From positions 62,001 to 126,000 of the forward strand of contig VCJN01000005.1 of the NCBI GenBank assembly GCA_006384855.1: a stretch of 64,000 nucleotides of DNA, in the 5' to 3' direction. The DNA is from Tetraselmis striata (taxonomy: Eukaryota > Chlorophyta > Chlorodendrophyceae > Chlorodendrales > Chlorodendraceae). Made by a program: the position numbers and the translations under genes. A model generated the notes under the pieces. That model ran no database searches, was not told the DNA's origin, and saw only the letters and a list, made by a program, of their open reading frames with translations. This document shows positions 33,725 through 45,352 of this stretch, one piece after another (position 1 is the stretch's first letter; the number at the start of each line of letters is the position of its first letter).

Positions 33725-35020
33725 GCACGTTGGCAGCGCACTGGGCGATGAACCGGAGAACCGATCGCATTATTCCAGCGATCTCGTCTTCCGAGAGGTC
33801 GGGGACGTCCAGCTCGTGTGCCACGTGTCCGCCCTCGCAGAGCTCGATAATCATGTGGACGTGCTCGTCATCCTCGAACACTTCCTGCGAAGCCAACATC
33901 CAGACAGTTTGCCGTCATTACTCCAGAGAGTTCTTATATTCAATGAGGATTGCACAATCTCGGCGGTACAGGCAGGCAGCGCGACGGGGGGGCGCATAGC
34001 AGAGTGAATGAAGCCAGCGACGGTCACCTTCAGGAACACCACGTCCAGCGAGGCGCCCATCTGCATCATGGTATCCACCTCGGAGCGAATCTTGAGGAGG
34101 TGGTGGGGCGTGGTGCCGGAAAACTTGGGCAACATTTTGGGGATGCTCTTGCAGGCATAGTGGACGCCTGTCTCCTTTTCGATTGCGCGGTATACTGTCC
34201 CCTGCCCGCCGCTGCCGAGCTGGCTGCGGAGGTCATACCTGCGGTGGCGGCAAACCAGCACGTCAGGATCGCCGCGGTTATACGAGCGACTCTTTCGAAC
34301 GATTCATAAGACGGTAGAAAATGACAACACGCTCGATGATCCAGTCGTACCTCTCGTCCAGGTTCCGTGGGTAGTCGAAGCAGTTCGACACATCGGCCGC
34401 GTCGACGAGTTCCCTAGGGGCTCCCGTCAGAATTGCCTGCAGAGTACCGGGGGCAGCGTCCCCAGCGTCGGGTCAGCATGATGCGACAGACAGCTAGCTG
34501 CGCGAGGGCAGCTTAACCCAAATAAATGTATACCAGGGAAGCTACAGGGGGGCACAGGTCGTAGGCGAGGCTACTTTGTAAGACTCACTTTGTCGTCGGC
34601 GTGAGGCAAGTAGTCGCGCTGCTGCGCGGGCCTCTGTCTGGCGTTGTTTTGACTTTGAGTGGCGCTACGCCGTTCCCGCGCAGCCTTCGCGGCCTCCAGA
34701 ACAGTTTGCTGTACCGCCTGGGTGCGTATGTTGTGCGTCGCACGGCCGGCCTGTCCAATACAGCGCAGAGAGACCAAAGGAATCGTATACGGCGAGAAAA
34801 AACAATAACAACAGCTTCAGCGCACCGGCGCGGGGGGGGGGGGGGGGGAGCGGGGATGAACGGTAGGGAGCTGGAGGGTCACGGGAACCCCTTGCTGTAC
34901 CTGCCGATAGCCAGCTCGGTGCAGGTGCCTCGGGCACAGACGGGCGGCGGCGCCCGATTGCACCCTACTGCTGCGATTATTCGTGCCGACAGGGCCTGCC
35001 GCCCGACTGGTCGACGCCAT
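31850..35020 (-). CDS. Ca2+-dependent protein kinase (CDPK family)
   Basis: Ser/Thr kinase with a C-terminal EF-hand region, expected to be switched on by Ca2+. Exons: 34964-35020 (tentative, ATG at 35020), 34589-34750, 34351-34436, 34028-34238, 33729-33884, 33471-33571, 33307-33368, 33059-33189, 32547-32942, 32336-32401 and 31850-32212. Phases agree throughout, giving about 596 residues. Motifs: YDLRSQLGSGGQGTVYRA (Gly loop), YACKSIPK (Lys), YRDCKPGNFLF (catalytic loop, Tyr in place of His), TDLGLA (DLG for DFG), GTTIYMAPEV and YGAAADVYSAGV. A junction helix follows (QRFALMGRFKKVVL), then a degenerate first EF-hand, DVNRDGTMGYHEF, DLEDQGQVSVED and DRDRDGVVSWKDF. There is no N-terminal Met-Gly myristoylation signal. 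Poly-C tracts lie in several introns. The first exon is the least certain part. Confidence 0.85.
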
Positions 35021-37588
35021 TTTTTAACGGCGGGGCCGGTTGGGGGGGGGGGGGGGGGGGGGGGGGTTCCTGCGGCACAAGACAGAATATCTCCGTCGTC
35101 AGTATGTAGCGATTTGTGCGCGAGCGGGCCGACGCCAGAGTAGTGAGGCTTGGCGCCGCAAAAGATGCTTTGCAAAGCCACATTCCTGCCTCGAAACAGG
35201 GTGTACCGCTACGGGTTAACGCAAAGTCGCTAGCGATGGTGAGGCAGCCGCAAGGCGGCCCATTATTGGTGGTGTAGGTACCGGTTTAGTGTACGGGTAC
35301 TGGTATGCACTGCACACACGAAATCGTGGCAAGCGAGCTGCTGCTGCTGCTGTGCTGCGCCACTGTAAAAACGATAAGAATTGCAACCGACCGATGCAGC
35401 ACACGAAATGTCACGACGCCCCATGAAATCTCACACTGACGACGGCTGCTGCGGGCGGAGGTTTCGTCAGCACCGGGGGATATTTTGTACCTGATTTTTC
35501 GCCCCAGGCGGGCACTACTGGCACGAATCGTTTGAAATACATCCCTGTAATGAAATACATTCCAGGTACGAGCAGGAGTCGCGTGACCCCTGGTACGAGT
35601 ACTACAGAAACACATGTACCTGTACCCGTAGAACAGCAGGTACTCGTCCATATATGTATACCCGTGTCTGGGGGGATTCGATCTCAGTACCTATATACTA
35701 GTATACGCGACGACGGCGAGAAATTTGATCTAGCAGTAGAGATCCTGCCCTCATCGGGGAACGGCCAGCTGAGCAGCAGTCGCCGATCCTTACGGGTAGT
35801 CAAGCTCCAGGCGCATTAAAAAAAAAGGGGACGGTCATGCAATGGCAAGGTCCGGTTGTTGTAGACTCTCAAGCTGGCTATTGCATACAAGTGAGAGACC
35901 CTGACGACCATTGCCATAGACTGCACGAGAGGGTGAATCTGCTGCACCTCATACATGGTCCCCACGGACGGGGGGGAATATGGCGCAACGGCTGCTCACC
36001 TCGAGTAAGATTCTTGTTCCGGCGCGTTCAGATACCGCTTTGAATTGAAAGTGAGATTAGATACCCACAGACTTGCAACCCTTGAACTTGTGGAAGGTTG
36101 GTTGGAGAAGTGGTAGGTTCGGCGCCACGCAGAGGTGCCGACGTTGGAAGTCAGGGAAGTACCCGTAGTCTGGCGCAGCGAAACAGCTGAAATTCGTGAT
36201 GTGAATTATATTCATGACATCGGGCGCGCTTTTGTCCACCCGAATTTACTGTCAGCGTCTCACCGTCGTCGTCTGCCACCGTCTGCCAGTCTGCGCTGGC
36301 GCTCATTCAACATTGGTCAGCCCTCGTCAGCTAATCATCCGGACCGTCGTCGTCTAGCGTACCATCGTTATCTTTCTTCAAAGTATTCGGTCATCTTCAA
36401 TCGTAAGTTCGTATCAAGAACATACAGTATATTAAGGCACTATATCCCAGCAGACGTCGTTGATCTTATCGTCTCAAGACGTACAGGGACTATACGATCA
36501 CTGCCACTACGAGCAGCTGAACTATTCCGCGTCCGCCGCCAGTGCAGGATAACCTGGCGGATATTGTCGCTGTATATAAGGATGTTGTAAGTGTTTATAG
36601 ATAAATATAAACATGCATCTGCAGAGGTATATGGTATATATGGGCAGGTCATACCGGTATGTGGCACCCTCGCATGACGAGAACAGTCTGTCTTGGTGGC
36701 AGACGAAGCAGGGGAATCATATTATATAAATGATAGCTACTGTTTTATTTTGCAATGCCTTTTCGGGTGATTTTTAAAGCTCATGCGTAAATTGTCGCTT
36801 GATATCAATGATGAATAATGATGACGACCGCATGTTTCATGCTGATTTGAAATAGTACGAGCACAGGAGTATGGCACATATGCAGCGATACTGCTGGCAT
36901 ATTGGGTTCTACAGGTAGCTGGTACGAGGAAATATCGCAGTAATACCCAGTTGGAGTCGCGACCTGCATACGTGTATATCCGTACGAGCAGCTGCCCCGC
37001 GATAAAATGCTGCGCTGGCGCGATCCATACGCGCGCAGGTGGATCGAGTGGTCGACCCCGGTACCCGTATGTTGACCGCTGCTTGACTGCCATGTGGATC
37101 GTCACCCACCTTCCGCCGCACCAGCATATCAACTTCACTGCCCGCACTGGTAACTGCTGTTAATAGCCGCTATCCCCATACAGCTACTGGTACTGGTGTG
37201 AATTACAAAAAGACCAGAGTAACATATCCACCTACAGGTAGCGCTGCCACGGGGAGCTCCCAGCACGACGCACGGACTCGCGCAGCACTCTGTCTGATAG
37301 TACTAAAAGATCGACACAGGAAGCCGCCCAAACGCATCCCCGCATCCAGCCCGAGGGGTACCCGTACTAGTGGTTCTATTGCCGCTACAGCAGTAGGCAC
37401 TCGTCTGCAGGATATATGGAGGGAGATACAGGTACCGGATCTGCCTTCTGCTGCTAGCTCATGTGACGATTAATATATGGAGATACAGGTACCGGTACCG
37501 GTACCGCTGACACATGTACGGGTACGGGTACGCTGTAGTGGTACCTCCATAGCACTTTTAAAAATAAAACCCGGGTGTTTTTCTTCAA
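35021..37588. other. Repeat-like spacer, no gene
   Basis: Contains a G run (35042-35066) and clusters of GTAC words, including GGTACCGGTACCGGTACC (37488-37505) followed by ACGGGTACGGGTACG, and a short duplication of ATATGGAG-GAGATACAGGTACCGG (37418 and 37476). Open frames such as 36135-36590 have no recognisable domain. Confidence 0.45.
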
Positions 37589-37710
37589 TAAAACACTGCC
37601 CGCCGATTCGCCCGGATTCATGCCATGCCTGAGCGGTTCCTGGAACACTGCCCTGCATGTGGCGGTGCATCTGAGACTATCGAACATATGTTGGTGGAGT
37701 GCCCGCGGTG
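37589..37710 (+). pseudogene. LINE 3' fragment with RT zinc-binding motif
   Basis: The frame RRFARIHAMPERFLEHCPAC, GG, ASETIEHMLVECPR ends in a stop. C-P-x-C, H and C-P spacing is that of the zinc-binding segment that follows the reverse transcriptase in many non-LTR elements. Only this C-terminal piece is present. It is unrelated in sequence to the LINE at 22985-25622. Confidence 0.65.
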
Positions 37711-38029
37711 AGGGCATCACCGTCTTGATTTTATTAGTAGCTAGTCAGGTTATTGAATCAACACATGATGAGGACTACACAGGCTTTATTTTGGGCGGGG
37801 TCCATCCCCGCCCCCTCCCTTCACGGCGCCCTGGATTTTACTGGGAATGTGATTTTTTCCAATTATGGCGTCGGGCCCTCCCTCACATTGCCTTATTTGT
37901 TGCACATGTATCGCACTCCCGACATGCTTTCCTCTGCGGGTTGGTGCTTGCCCCAACCCGCATTACTCGAATGGGCCGACGCCCAAACGGGTAGGACGGA
38001 CCTTCTGTGGTCAGTGCCGGGTATTTTCA

Positions 38030-38260
38030 TGGCAGTGTTTTTGGACGGTGATCCAACAGTGTTGGAAATTCCATCACTGGCCTCCAATTTATCTTGCAGA
38101 ATGCTTCTGCAATTTGCTTGATGACTATATATAACGGAGCGTCGCCCACCCATGGCTTTTCCGTAACTAGATTGCTGCCTAAACGCACGGCCGTCGTAGA
38201 AACGTTGTAAGGGTTTCACTGGTGCCAGTCTTGTCCCGCCCCGGGGGCGGGAAAACAACA
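38030..38260 (+). repeat. Dispersed repeat Rep2 (copy 1)
   Basis: Matches 61955-62140 over TCACTGGCCTCCAAT, GAATGCTT, GAGCGTCGCC-ACCCA, CTGCCTAAACG, ACTGGTGCCAGTC-TGTCCC and a GGGGGCG end followed by AAAACAACAA. A related piece occurs at 22733-22806. It could be a SINE or a short MITE; no ends are defined. Confidence 0.65.
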
Positions 38261-38869
38261 AGCACTTCAATACAACCGATACCAGGTAAATTACTAATAG
38301 AACGGAGGATTGTCGATACTTTGGCCAACCCACCTTTTCGGCTTTTCGCCAACATCGCCACGGAAACAACAGTATCTCAAGGAGGTATGTTGTATTCTCG
38401 CATGCTCTCCGCAATAGGCGCGTCGAGCATGTTTAGCCGTTGGCTATCTGAGAAGCCATAGGATGGGGGCATTCCTTGGGGTGGGGCTTCGCAATCGCGG
38501 GGCGGATCTACCATTAGGGGGGCAACGTTGGTTACACGGTGGATATGAACCCCCCCCCCCCCAATCCCACCCCACCCTCTCCAACCCAACGCTCGTGCGC
38601 ATCGACAAGTGCTCACGACTTATTTAGCAACACCCCCACATCACACTCGGCAAGGGATCCCTCGCCGGATCCTTGCTGCCGACCCGCCGGGGCGAGCGAT
38701 CCCATGTGGAGCATGCTTGGGTGGCGCAGGGATACCATGGATGGCATATAGCGATAGTTGGGGGAGGCGGGGGGGGGGGGGGGGGGGGGGGGGGCGTGTT
38801 ATGATAGGCGGATGTGCACTACCTTGGCTTTGAGGCGATGTGACGGGCGCGGTCGACCGCAGTGGCTGC
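38261..38869. other. Spacer with poly-C and poly-G tracts
   Basis: Unique-looking sequence with a C run at 38550-38560 and a G run of about 30 bases at 38768-38793. No supported gene. Confidence 0.4.
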
Positions 38870-39520
38870 TAGGAGACGAGACGTGTTGGCGGGATAGCAA
38901 TTGAGTGAACAACGGAGTGGTAGCCGGTGCCATAAATTCGGTATGTTCTAGGCGTGCAATACGCGCCATCTATAATATGGTGCAGTACGGGCAGTGTCGT
39001 ACTATGATAGCCCAGCATGTCGAACATTGTCCATATTGGGTTTAATCCCCATACATCTCCGGGATAAGAGGGTTTGAGTGGGTTGTGCAAGCGCTTTGGT
39101 ACGTCCATCAGCTAGCATGTCAGTGGTAGAGATTTGTGCCACAACAATAATGGTACGTACCTACATCAACCAATTCCATGTTATAGTGATGCCTTGTTAT
39201 GTCTATGTGCTTGGTGCGTTTCGATGCCATGGGATGGGTGGCCAACTTGACTGCGCCATGATTGTCTTCATACTATAGTACGTCCACATTGTTGTTGGTG
39301 GATGTCCTCCATCAATTGATGGAAGTGCACTGCGTATTGAGCCGCCCTGCTCACCGCCACATACTCAGCCTCTATGGTGGATAAGAGAGCCGTGGTCTTG
39401 CTGTTTGGAGACTCGTCATCCAGCGGCTCCTCCATTTAGTATGCATGGGTGACATAACTTGACTAGGATCGCAATTTGTTGTTGTCGGCTGCCCAACCGA
39501 AGTCGGAGTAGACCACTAGG
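38870..39520 (-). mobile_element. Ty1/copia remnant (RNase H region)
   Basis: Minus-strand fossil. It shows the RNase H segment of copia pol (STIEAEYVAVSRAAQ) and the following C-terminal tail (AQISTTDMLAD). Only this end of pol is present and it is broken in several places. It looks old. No terminal repeats were recognised. Confidence 0.65.
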
Positions 39521-40386
39521 GCATGCCCCCACAGCAGACTTTCGGGTACGGGTCATCATCCCTCTCGCGGGCGGGACATCGTCTTACGAGGGCCCGTTCC
39601 GCGGCCCCGTGTACGGCCAACTCAGCCGCACCAACCACCTACGGCCATCCCATCCCGTGGGGCTGATGAGTCGGCCGAATGGCAACACGTCCAAGACTCC
39701 CACCGACACATCTTATTGACGTGTTGATTAGGTCCTAGCCGAGACGAGCGGTCCGGTCGTTGCTTGCGTCGATGGAACGGGCTGCGCATGTGCGTGGGTG
39801 TGTGCTATTGTCCGCCACATCGGCCCGCGCCGCCTCACCGAGTCACCGAATGCTCATCATTCTAAGGCACGCAGCAAAAACTGTACTTAGGAACCCGTTG
39901 GCCCTTTTACGAGACGATCCGGGAGGCCCGTTGGCAACTTGGCACTAGCCTCCCGGATCGTCTCGTAATTCTTATACTGTAATGGCCCGTAATCAGGATT
40001 TTCCCAGGGAATCGGCGTGTGATCGCCGTATCTACCGTATAATCGCCACTCTTCAGCTAGGCTCATCAGTAGTCGCAGTGATGTACCCGACTCGCCCGCG
40101 TTCCGTAATATGCTATCAATAGCATGTTGTGCCATCCCCATAGTACATTGGACCCACAAAGCGCCTCTCGCGGCTACCCGTAATCGCTCCATATTTCGCC
40201 ACACTGTACTTCAATGCCTCACAAGCTCCATGACGGCGTAGCAGTGTCGTAGGTCTCAGCCGGCTATGTAGTCGTGGCAGTGGCGCGGATGACACTACCG
40301 TGCGAAACATCGGCGCGAGCGCCAGTGACAAGCCCCTACAAACACCCGCGCCGCTCCAAGCCGCCGGCGCCAAGCAGTGGTGTGAC

Positions 40387-41326
40387 ATGGGGCGTCGCAG
40401 CTCCAAGCGCCGTATTCCTGAGGGCAAATAGGCCTAGACCGCTGCCGAGGGGACTTGGGAACCGGTGACCACGAGAATACGATGTTGCGCGTGGGGCGCG
40501 TGGTTCACAAAGACTTTGTTCTACGACAAGCACATATGGGCGTGCACCGAACCGCCTCCGTCCACCGCCGCGTCTGTCGCAGCCGGTGGTGATGACGCCC
40601 TGCGGTAGCTACTGCACCGTACGGCCGTCACCCCTCTGCTCCGTCCGGACCCGGTCAGACCGAAACTACGCGGGGCGACCCGCCGGGTGCATCGATACCG
40701 TCGCTCTCGTCTCCCCGAAACGAATCAACGAGCCCCGTGCCCAGCGGCGGGGAGGGGCGTTCGGTGTCGTCTAATGGTGGGATGGCAACAAGCATGGCAG
40801 CGCATGATACGAATGCCGAACTTCACGTGGGCGCTGTCATAATCAAGACGTTCGGGACGCGGAGGATCTTTCTCGGCCAGGTAGTCCCCCCCCCCCCCCC
40901 CCCCCATTGCCCTCCTTGACGTCCCGTCGCACCTGCCATAGGCCCACCGCCGCCCTATGATAGCTACCCGTGTGTATCATCCAACATGCAGGTCGTCAAT
41001 TGGAGATGGGATAACGAGGACGCAGACCCGGCGGATGGGGAGCTAGCGACGCCGAAGGCATTGTCGCGGGGGTTGTGGAAGGCAACCCCTCTGACGACAG
41101 CCGCAGCGACAGCGACGGCGAAAGAGACGTTGTTGCGTGGTATGATGACTTCAGTACCGGGACCCCAGCCGCCGTGCAGCAATACGGCGCCTCAGCCGCC
41201 CCCGCCAAATGGGCGGCCTGCGCAGAGGCGTTGGATAAGTACTGTCAAGGAACTGGCACACTGAGGCCTGAGCCGGCATGGAAGCGCGCATATAAAATGG
41301 GGCTTGACCTCCATAACATCATGTGA
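40387..41326 (+). pseudogene. Rep1 ORF1/ORF2 exons, copy C
   Basis: The start MGRRSSKRRIPEG is followed by a disrupted linker, then MAAHDTNAEL, VGAVIIKTFGTR and FLGQ at a CAG|GTAGTCCCCC donor (40880/40881). A 111-bp intron with a C tract at its start ends at ACATGCAG (40991). VVNWRWDNEDADPADGEL then continues the Tudor-like fold in phase. Relative to copy B the DDGD strand is deleted and the frame passes into the acidic exon (GNPSDDSRSDSDGERD), then AAPAKWAACAEALDKYC and PEPAWKRAYKMGLDLHNI, ending at another GT plus C tract (41327). It shows that Rep1 carried spliced genes. This copy looks damaged. Confidence 0.5.
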
Positions 41327-42388
41327 CCCCCCCCCCCCCCCCAGCCACCTGGCCCCATGCCCTCCCTCTACCCCCATTAAGTCAGAATCTTAACGGAGGT
41401 CATAGGTCAGAATCGTAACGCAGCATGTTCCGGGTGTATACGCAATTTTTCTACTACCATGTGAACCGCCTACTGCGTACCATGCTGCGCGTTGCTACCC
41501 TGCGGCGCGTTGGCGCCCCGCTGCCCCGGCCGCGGCGCGTTGGCGCCCGGCTGCCCCGGCCGCGCTAGCAACGGAAATGCGGCTTGTGAAATCGACGGAC
41601 GGGAGTCTATTCAACTCTTGTGGTCGAAAATAATTGGTGTGATCGTTGATTATGATAATGAGGTCGTTGGTTTTACTACCCCACAGGTACAACATGTATC
41701 ACCAGTGCAAGACAGGTGGGGACACCATTCCTGGCTACCTTTGTATTATCGTACACCATGACACAAGGACGGAAGCGCAACTTCTGGATAAAGGCACCCC
41801 CCCGCACGCCTGACTCCAAACTGCCTACATAGTGTTTCCATGCTGCTGAGTTCTGGTATACACTCTTGCAGGTTGTGCATAAGAAGCTGAAGCACATCGA
41901 GGAGAAACCGTGCTGTTTCTATGCTGATCCGGACATAGTGACAGACCATCACTTATTCCGGTTTGGCATGTCCTGACAAGATGCGGGGCAGTATGTGTGG
42001 TGCACATATAGAACACAATGACCTTGCACTACTAGCGCAATTTCCGTATAGCCGGTAAGTGTAATCGATCAAAGTTATGTTGCCCAGCAATTCCGCGCAG
42101 CGCCCCGGCCGCCGCTGCCCTGCGCACCCACCGCCCACCGCCCGAAATCTAGCCCCCTTGGCAATGTGAATCAACGGCGGTTGTGAGGTCTCCACCATCT
42201 GAATATCGACAACGGTTTTTAATAACCCATGCTGGCAGTCTGATGGGTTCGTGGGACTGCAAGGGGAGGTGACACAATCGGGACAGCCATAGGGGTAAGG
42301 CTTGTCAGCTTATTACACCATGCTAAGACTATAGCACTTCTGCATGCTGCCACTCACTACTTATTTACTGGTTATGGGCAACTTTGCC

Positions 42389-43289
42389 TCATCTGTACCT
42401 TAAAGCACTTTGGCCGGTGGCCCAACTAGGCCTCATCTGCCCGCATCTACTCTCCAAAGGGGGGGGGGGGGGGGGGGGCATCTCCTCTGCTGGTCTCACC
42501 GCAAAATTTCGTGAGCCGACCAGTGTAGAATAAGATCTTGGCTGCCGGTATCTATCTGCCCATTGCATGATGGGAGCCAGTGCGGGGGCCGCTGGCCCGG
42601 TGGCCTCGTCCACGCCTCATGCCATGTTGGGGTACGGCAGGAAGGCTGCCATGACTGTTAGTGTTGCTGCTGCACTTGATGGGTGCGAGTGGTCGGGGGC
42701 GATGCCACCCGCCACGTCGGCTTCCCAATTCTTGGCAGTCTCTCTCACTGTGCGCACATTGGTCACCGTGTAGTCATGGGGATGGTTCATGTACAAGTAG
42801 CGGGAAAGTAGGGCGGTAGCCGCGAGCGCCATTGCTGTGAACAACTTGATTTGGTCGACGAAGGCTTCCCGCAGCTTTGGTTTCCCTAGTTTGGCCTTCT
42901 CGATGCACACTTCCAGAGCGCGGTACATCAGCTAATCCCGCGCCGCATCGAGCCATGTCCCGCGAGTCGACTTCACTAAACATGTCTCCATCAGAAACCC
43001 AGGTATCGTCCGGCGCGTCTAAGATGAAGAGCTTCCAGCCCCGGAGAGCCTCTGCCCCAACGGTGTGGATGCCCGGCCATGTCTGTTCCTTGTCGAGAGA
43101 GGCATACATGTTGGTGTCGTTCCTGCGGGTTGCAACCCACCCCAGCTTGATGTTGACGCACCCCAGACGACCAATTGCCGGTGGAGGTAACAGCTGAACT
43201 TCGGAAATTCCTAGGGACGCCGTCGTACGATGCGGGCAGCTGGTTGACCATACTGTGCAAGGCGAGGAACTGTGGATGGTGGGTAACAC
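42389..43289 (-). pseudogene. Rep1 minus-strand ORF (unknown), copy C
   Basis: Counterpart of 8971-9855. The order is CVNIKLGWVATRRNDTNMYA, LDKEQTWPGIHTVGAEALRG, WKLFILDAPDDTWVSDGDMF, then after a frame change YRALEVCIEKAKLGKPKLRE, AFVDQIKLFTAMALAATALL, TNVRTVRETAKNWEADVAGG and AAFLPYPNM. The segment ALRGWKLFILDAPDDTW looks like a structured domain. No family is recognised, and there are no transposase or nuclease motifs. A G run at 42461-42478 lies near its 3' end. Confidence 0.5.
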
Positions 43290-44539
43290 TGGGTGATGCC
43301 GGCGACGAGTGGGTGGTGGTTTAGTACCTGGATCTGGGTTCGGTAGCTGGGAGTAAAAGCCGACAATTTGGCTGCACCGTCTGCCAACCGGCCCGCCCTA
43401 GCTACCTTGCGGCACTACTGGCCGTTTGGCAGCCTTGACGTAGTCAGTCGCTTGTCTCACTACTGTTCGGGCTTGTGCAGACGCGCGCGTACCATCGAAT
43501 TACAAGCTCAGTACGGGACCCTTCCCCGTTAAGGGGTAGTTACATGCGAATTACGACCATGTAGCACGTCTGTTTCAAATGCGGACACATGTGTCCTCAT
43601 TTACATGCTAAATACGGTCTCCATACGGGATGTGGCTGAGGGCTTGACACAAGTACGCAAATCTTACGCTATGGATACGCAGCAAGGCGGGTAGGTTACT
43701 TGCACTACATTACTGCTACGATATGTGCTATATAATTTATAATAATACGCTATGATTTTACTGTATTTATATATAACAATAAATAATTATGATATATACA
43801 TATATACATTCATGTACATATAAACATGTATCAAAACATATAGATACGTAATATTTTATTTTATAATATATTTCACATTATATATAAGACGATATATTAC
43901 TAATATATACAATATTGATGTATATGAGGGGATACCGATGAGGCGGTTACCGATGAGGTGGTTGTCCGATGAGGGTGTTGTCTCGCTGTATTTACTTCGT
44001 CCGTTCCCGACGCGACGTGTGCCCATATCTTGAACCCAATACCCGGAGGACGAGCCGCCCCCCCCCCCCCCCCCCCCTCCCAGCGGGATCTGACATGGGC
44101 ACCGGCGTTCAGAACCCCTCCGTCGACGGCCCATGCCATACTCCCATGAGCCGGGGGCTGGAGTCAACCCTAAAAGGTACAGTGAGTCGCCGGGGGGCTG
44201 ACAAGATGGGCGACTGCGTAGAAGATGAGAACTTCACAGGCGTTGACTGCCCCGTGCTGCGTTACTTTCTGTTGTTGCTCCTGCCGCTGAGGACAAGGCG
44301 GCGATGTCAGCTGTCTTTGACGGATGCTGGCCGCGCAACAATCAAACGGCGGGGATCCCTTATTTAAGCTAGCTCGAGGGCTACGAGGTAACGCCGCACT
44401 CGGAAGCCGCAGGTGAGTCGCTTTTGTTTTCGAACTAACTTGTTCGATTACACAGCCACCGCCGTGACAAGCAATCAACACGCACACCGACTTTCGCAAC
44501 TGATGTGTCAGACCCGCGCGCCCCGCCAAGTCCCTACGT

Positions 44540-44911
44540 TTGGCGGTAAGCCGATCGAATAAAGTGCTCAGCGCAACAAGGTCGTGTCACTCGGTGGCGC
44601 AACAACAGAAGAGGGCGGGCGACATCATCAAGCACAACACCAACGCGGTCAAGAACCTGGCCGCCACGCAAGCCGTCCCCGGCGACAACGTCGACGAGGG
44701 CAGTAGCCCGGAGCCCCCGGCCCAAAAGGACAAGCAGCCCACCAAGCCGGCGGTTGGAGTGCCGGCCCAGGGCCGGGGTGGTGATGGAGCCAGGGCGGGC
44801 GGTGGGGCGTTCGGGTCGCGGGCCGGCCGCCGGGCCACCGTAGCCGCCGCTGCCGGCACCGGCGAGCAGCAGGCCGGGCGCCGTGGCGGTCCCGGCCGAA
44901 ATCGGATGTAA
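44540..44911 (+). CDS. Rep1 3'-terminal ORF, copy C (intact frame)
   Basis: An open frame of 123 codons ending at TAA inside TGTAAATAATTTATT. Sequence: KNLAATQAVPGDNVDEGSSP, PAQKDKQPTKPAVGVPAQGR, then a Gly/Ala/Arg-rich tail. The same block occurs in copy A. It begins without a clear ATG context and is likely a terminal exon. Its function is unknown; its Lys/Arg/Gly richness suggests nucleic-acid binding. Confidence 0.45.
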   Translation: MAVSRSNKVLSATRSCHSVAQQQKRAGDIIKHNTNAVKNLAATQAVPGDNVDEGSSPEPPAQKDKQPTKPAVGVPAQGRGGDGARAGGGAFGSRAGRRATVAAAAGTGEQQAGRRGGPGRNRM

Positions 44912-45168
44912 ATAATTTATTCCGCCTGCCCGCTGCCGCGCGCCTCGCCGCCCACTGCCGCGCGCCCGCTCACTGGCTGTGCCGCGCGCGCCATCGCGGA
45001 TTAGGCCAGAGCGCAGCGAGATTGTCGGGCTTATTCTGTAGAGGCATTTCAAAGCTGAGTCTGGTTGTGCCAAAAAGGTCGCGCAGGCTGTTTTACACGG
45101 TCAAGAGCCGAAATTGGCAGGATGGTTTAGCGAAAGCGTGGAGGGATAACGGAGTCAGGGGGGGCGCT

Positions 45169-45352
45169 GCGTGGAACGCAGCGAAAACTGGAAGATGGCA
45201 GGCTCAGCTGTTCTGGCTGCTTTTATGTCTACTCGTGCTGCACCCAAAAAGGGCACAACAACAGATGCCTAGTTCCCGTACCACTGAGCAGCACTTGTAG
45301 CTGAAAAGCGGTTAGGTCAAGGGAGGAAACCCCATAAACTAGTTTAGATCAT
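45169..45352 (-). repeat. Split direct repeat A2
   Basis: Nearly identical to 48042-48227; both end in the ACTAGTTTAGATCA block. Confidence 0.85.

Larger units (their letters stand above)
39880..45040 (+). mobile_element. Rep1 family element, copy C (most complete)
   Basis: Begins near a short palindrome (ACGAGACGATCCGGGAGG at 39910 and its complement at 39951) and the GTAAT-rich leader, then runs through ORF1 (40387), Tudor exons, an acidic exon, the GC minisatellite, the CTGCCTACATAGTG block, the 41885-42150 block, a minus-strand ORF (42389-43289), an AT-rich stretch (43730-43920) that is absent from copy A, the poly-C block (43960-44200), and the 3' ORF ending in TGTAA at about 44908. It holds the empty site of the CACTA insertion. 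Superfamily unknown. Confidence 0.75.

Noticed and set aside
34571-34777. Start of the CDPK at 34777
   Set aside because: The codon there is TTG, and an in-phase acceptor (GGACAG) follows at 34751; an upstream ATG exon at 35020 with a matching phase is a better, though tentative, start.
37753-38121. 122-residue plus-strand frame as a gene
   Set aside because: It overlaps the Rep2 repeat at its 3' end, has no conserved motif and begins just after a LINE fragment.
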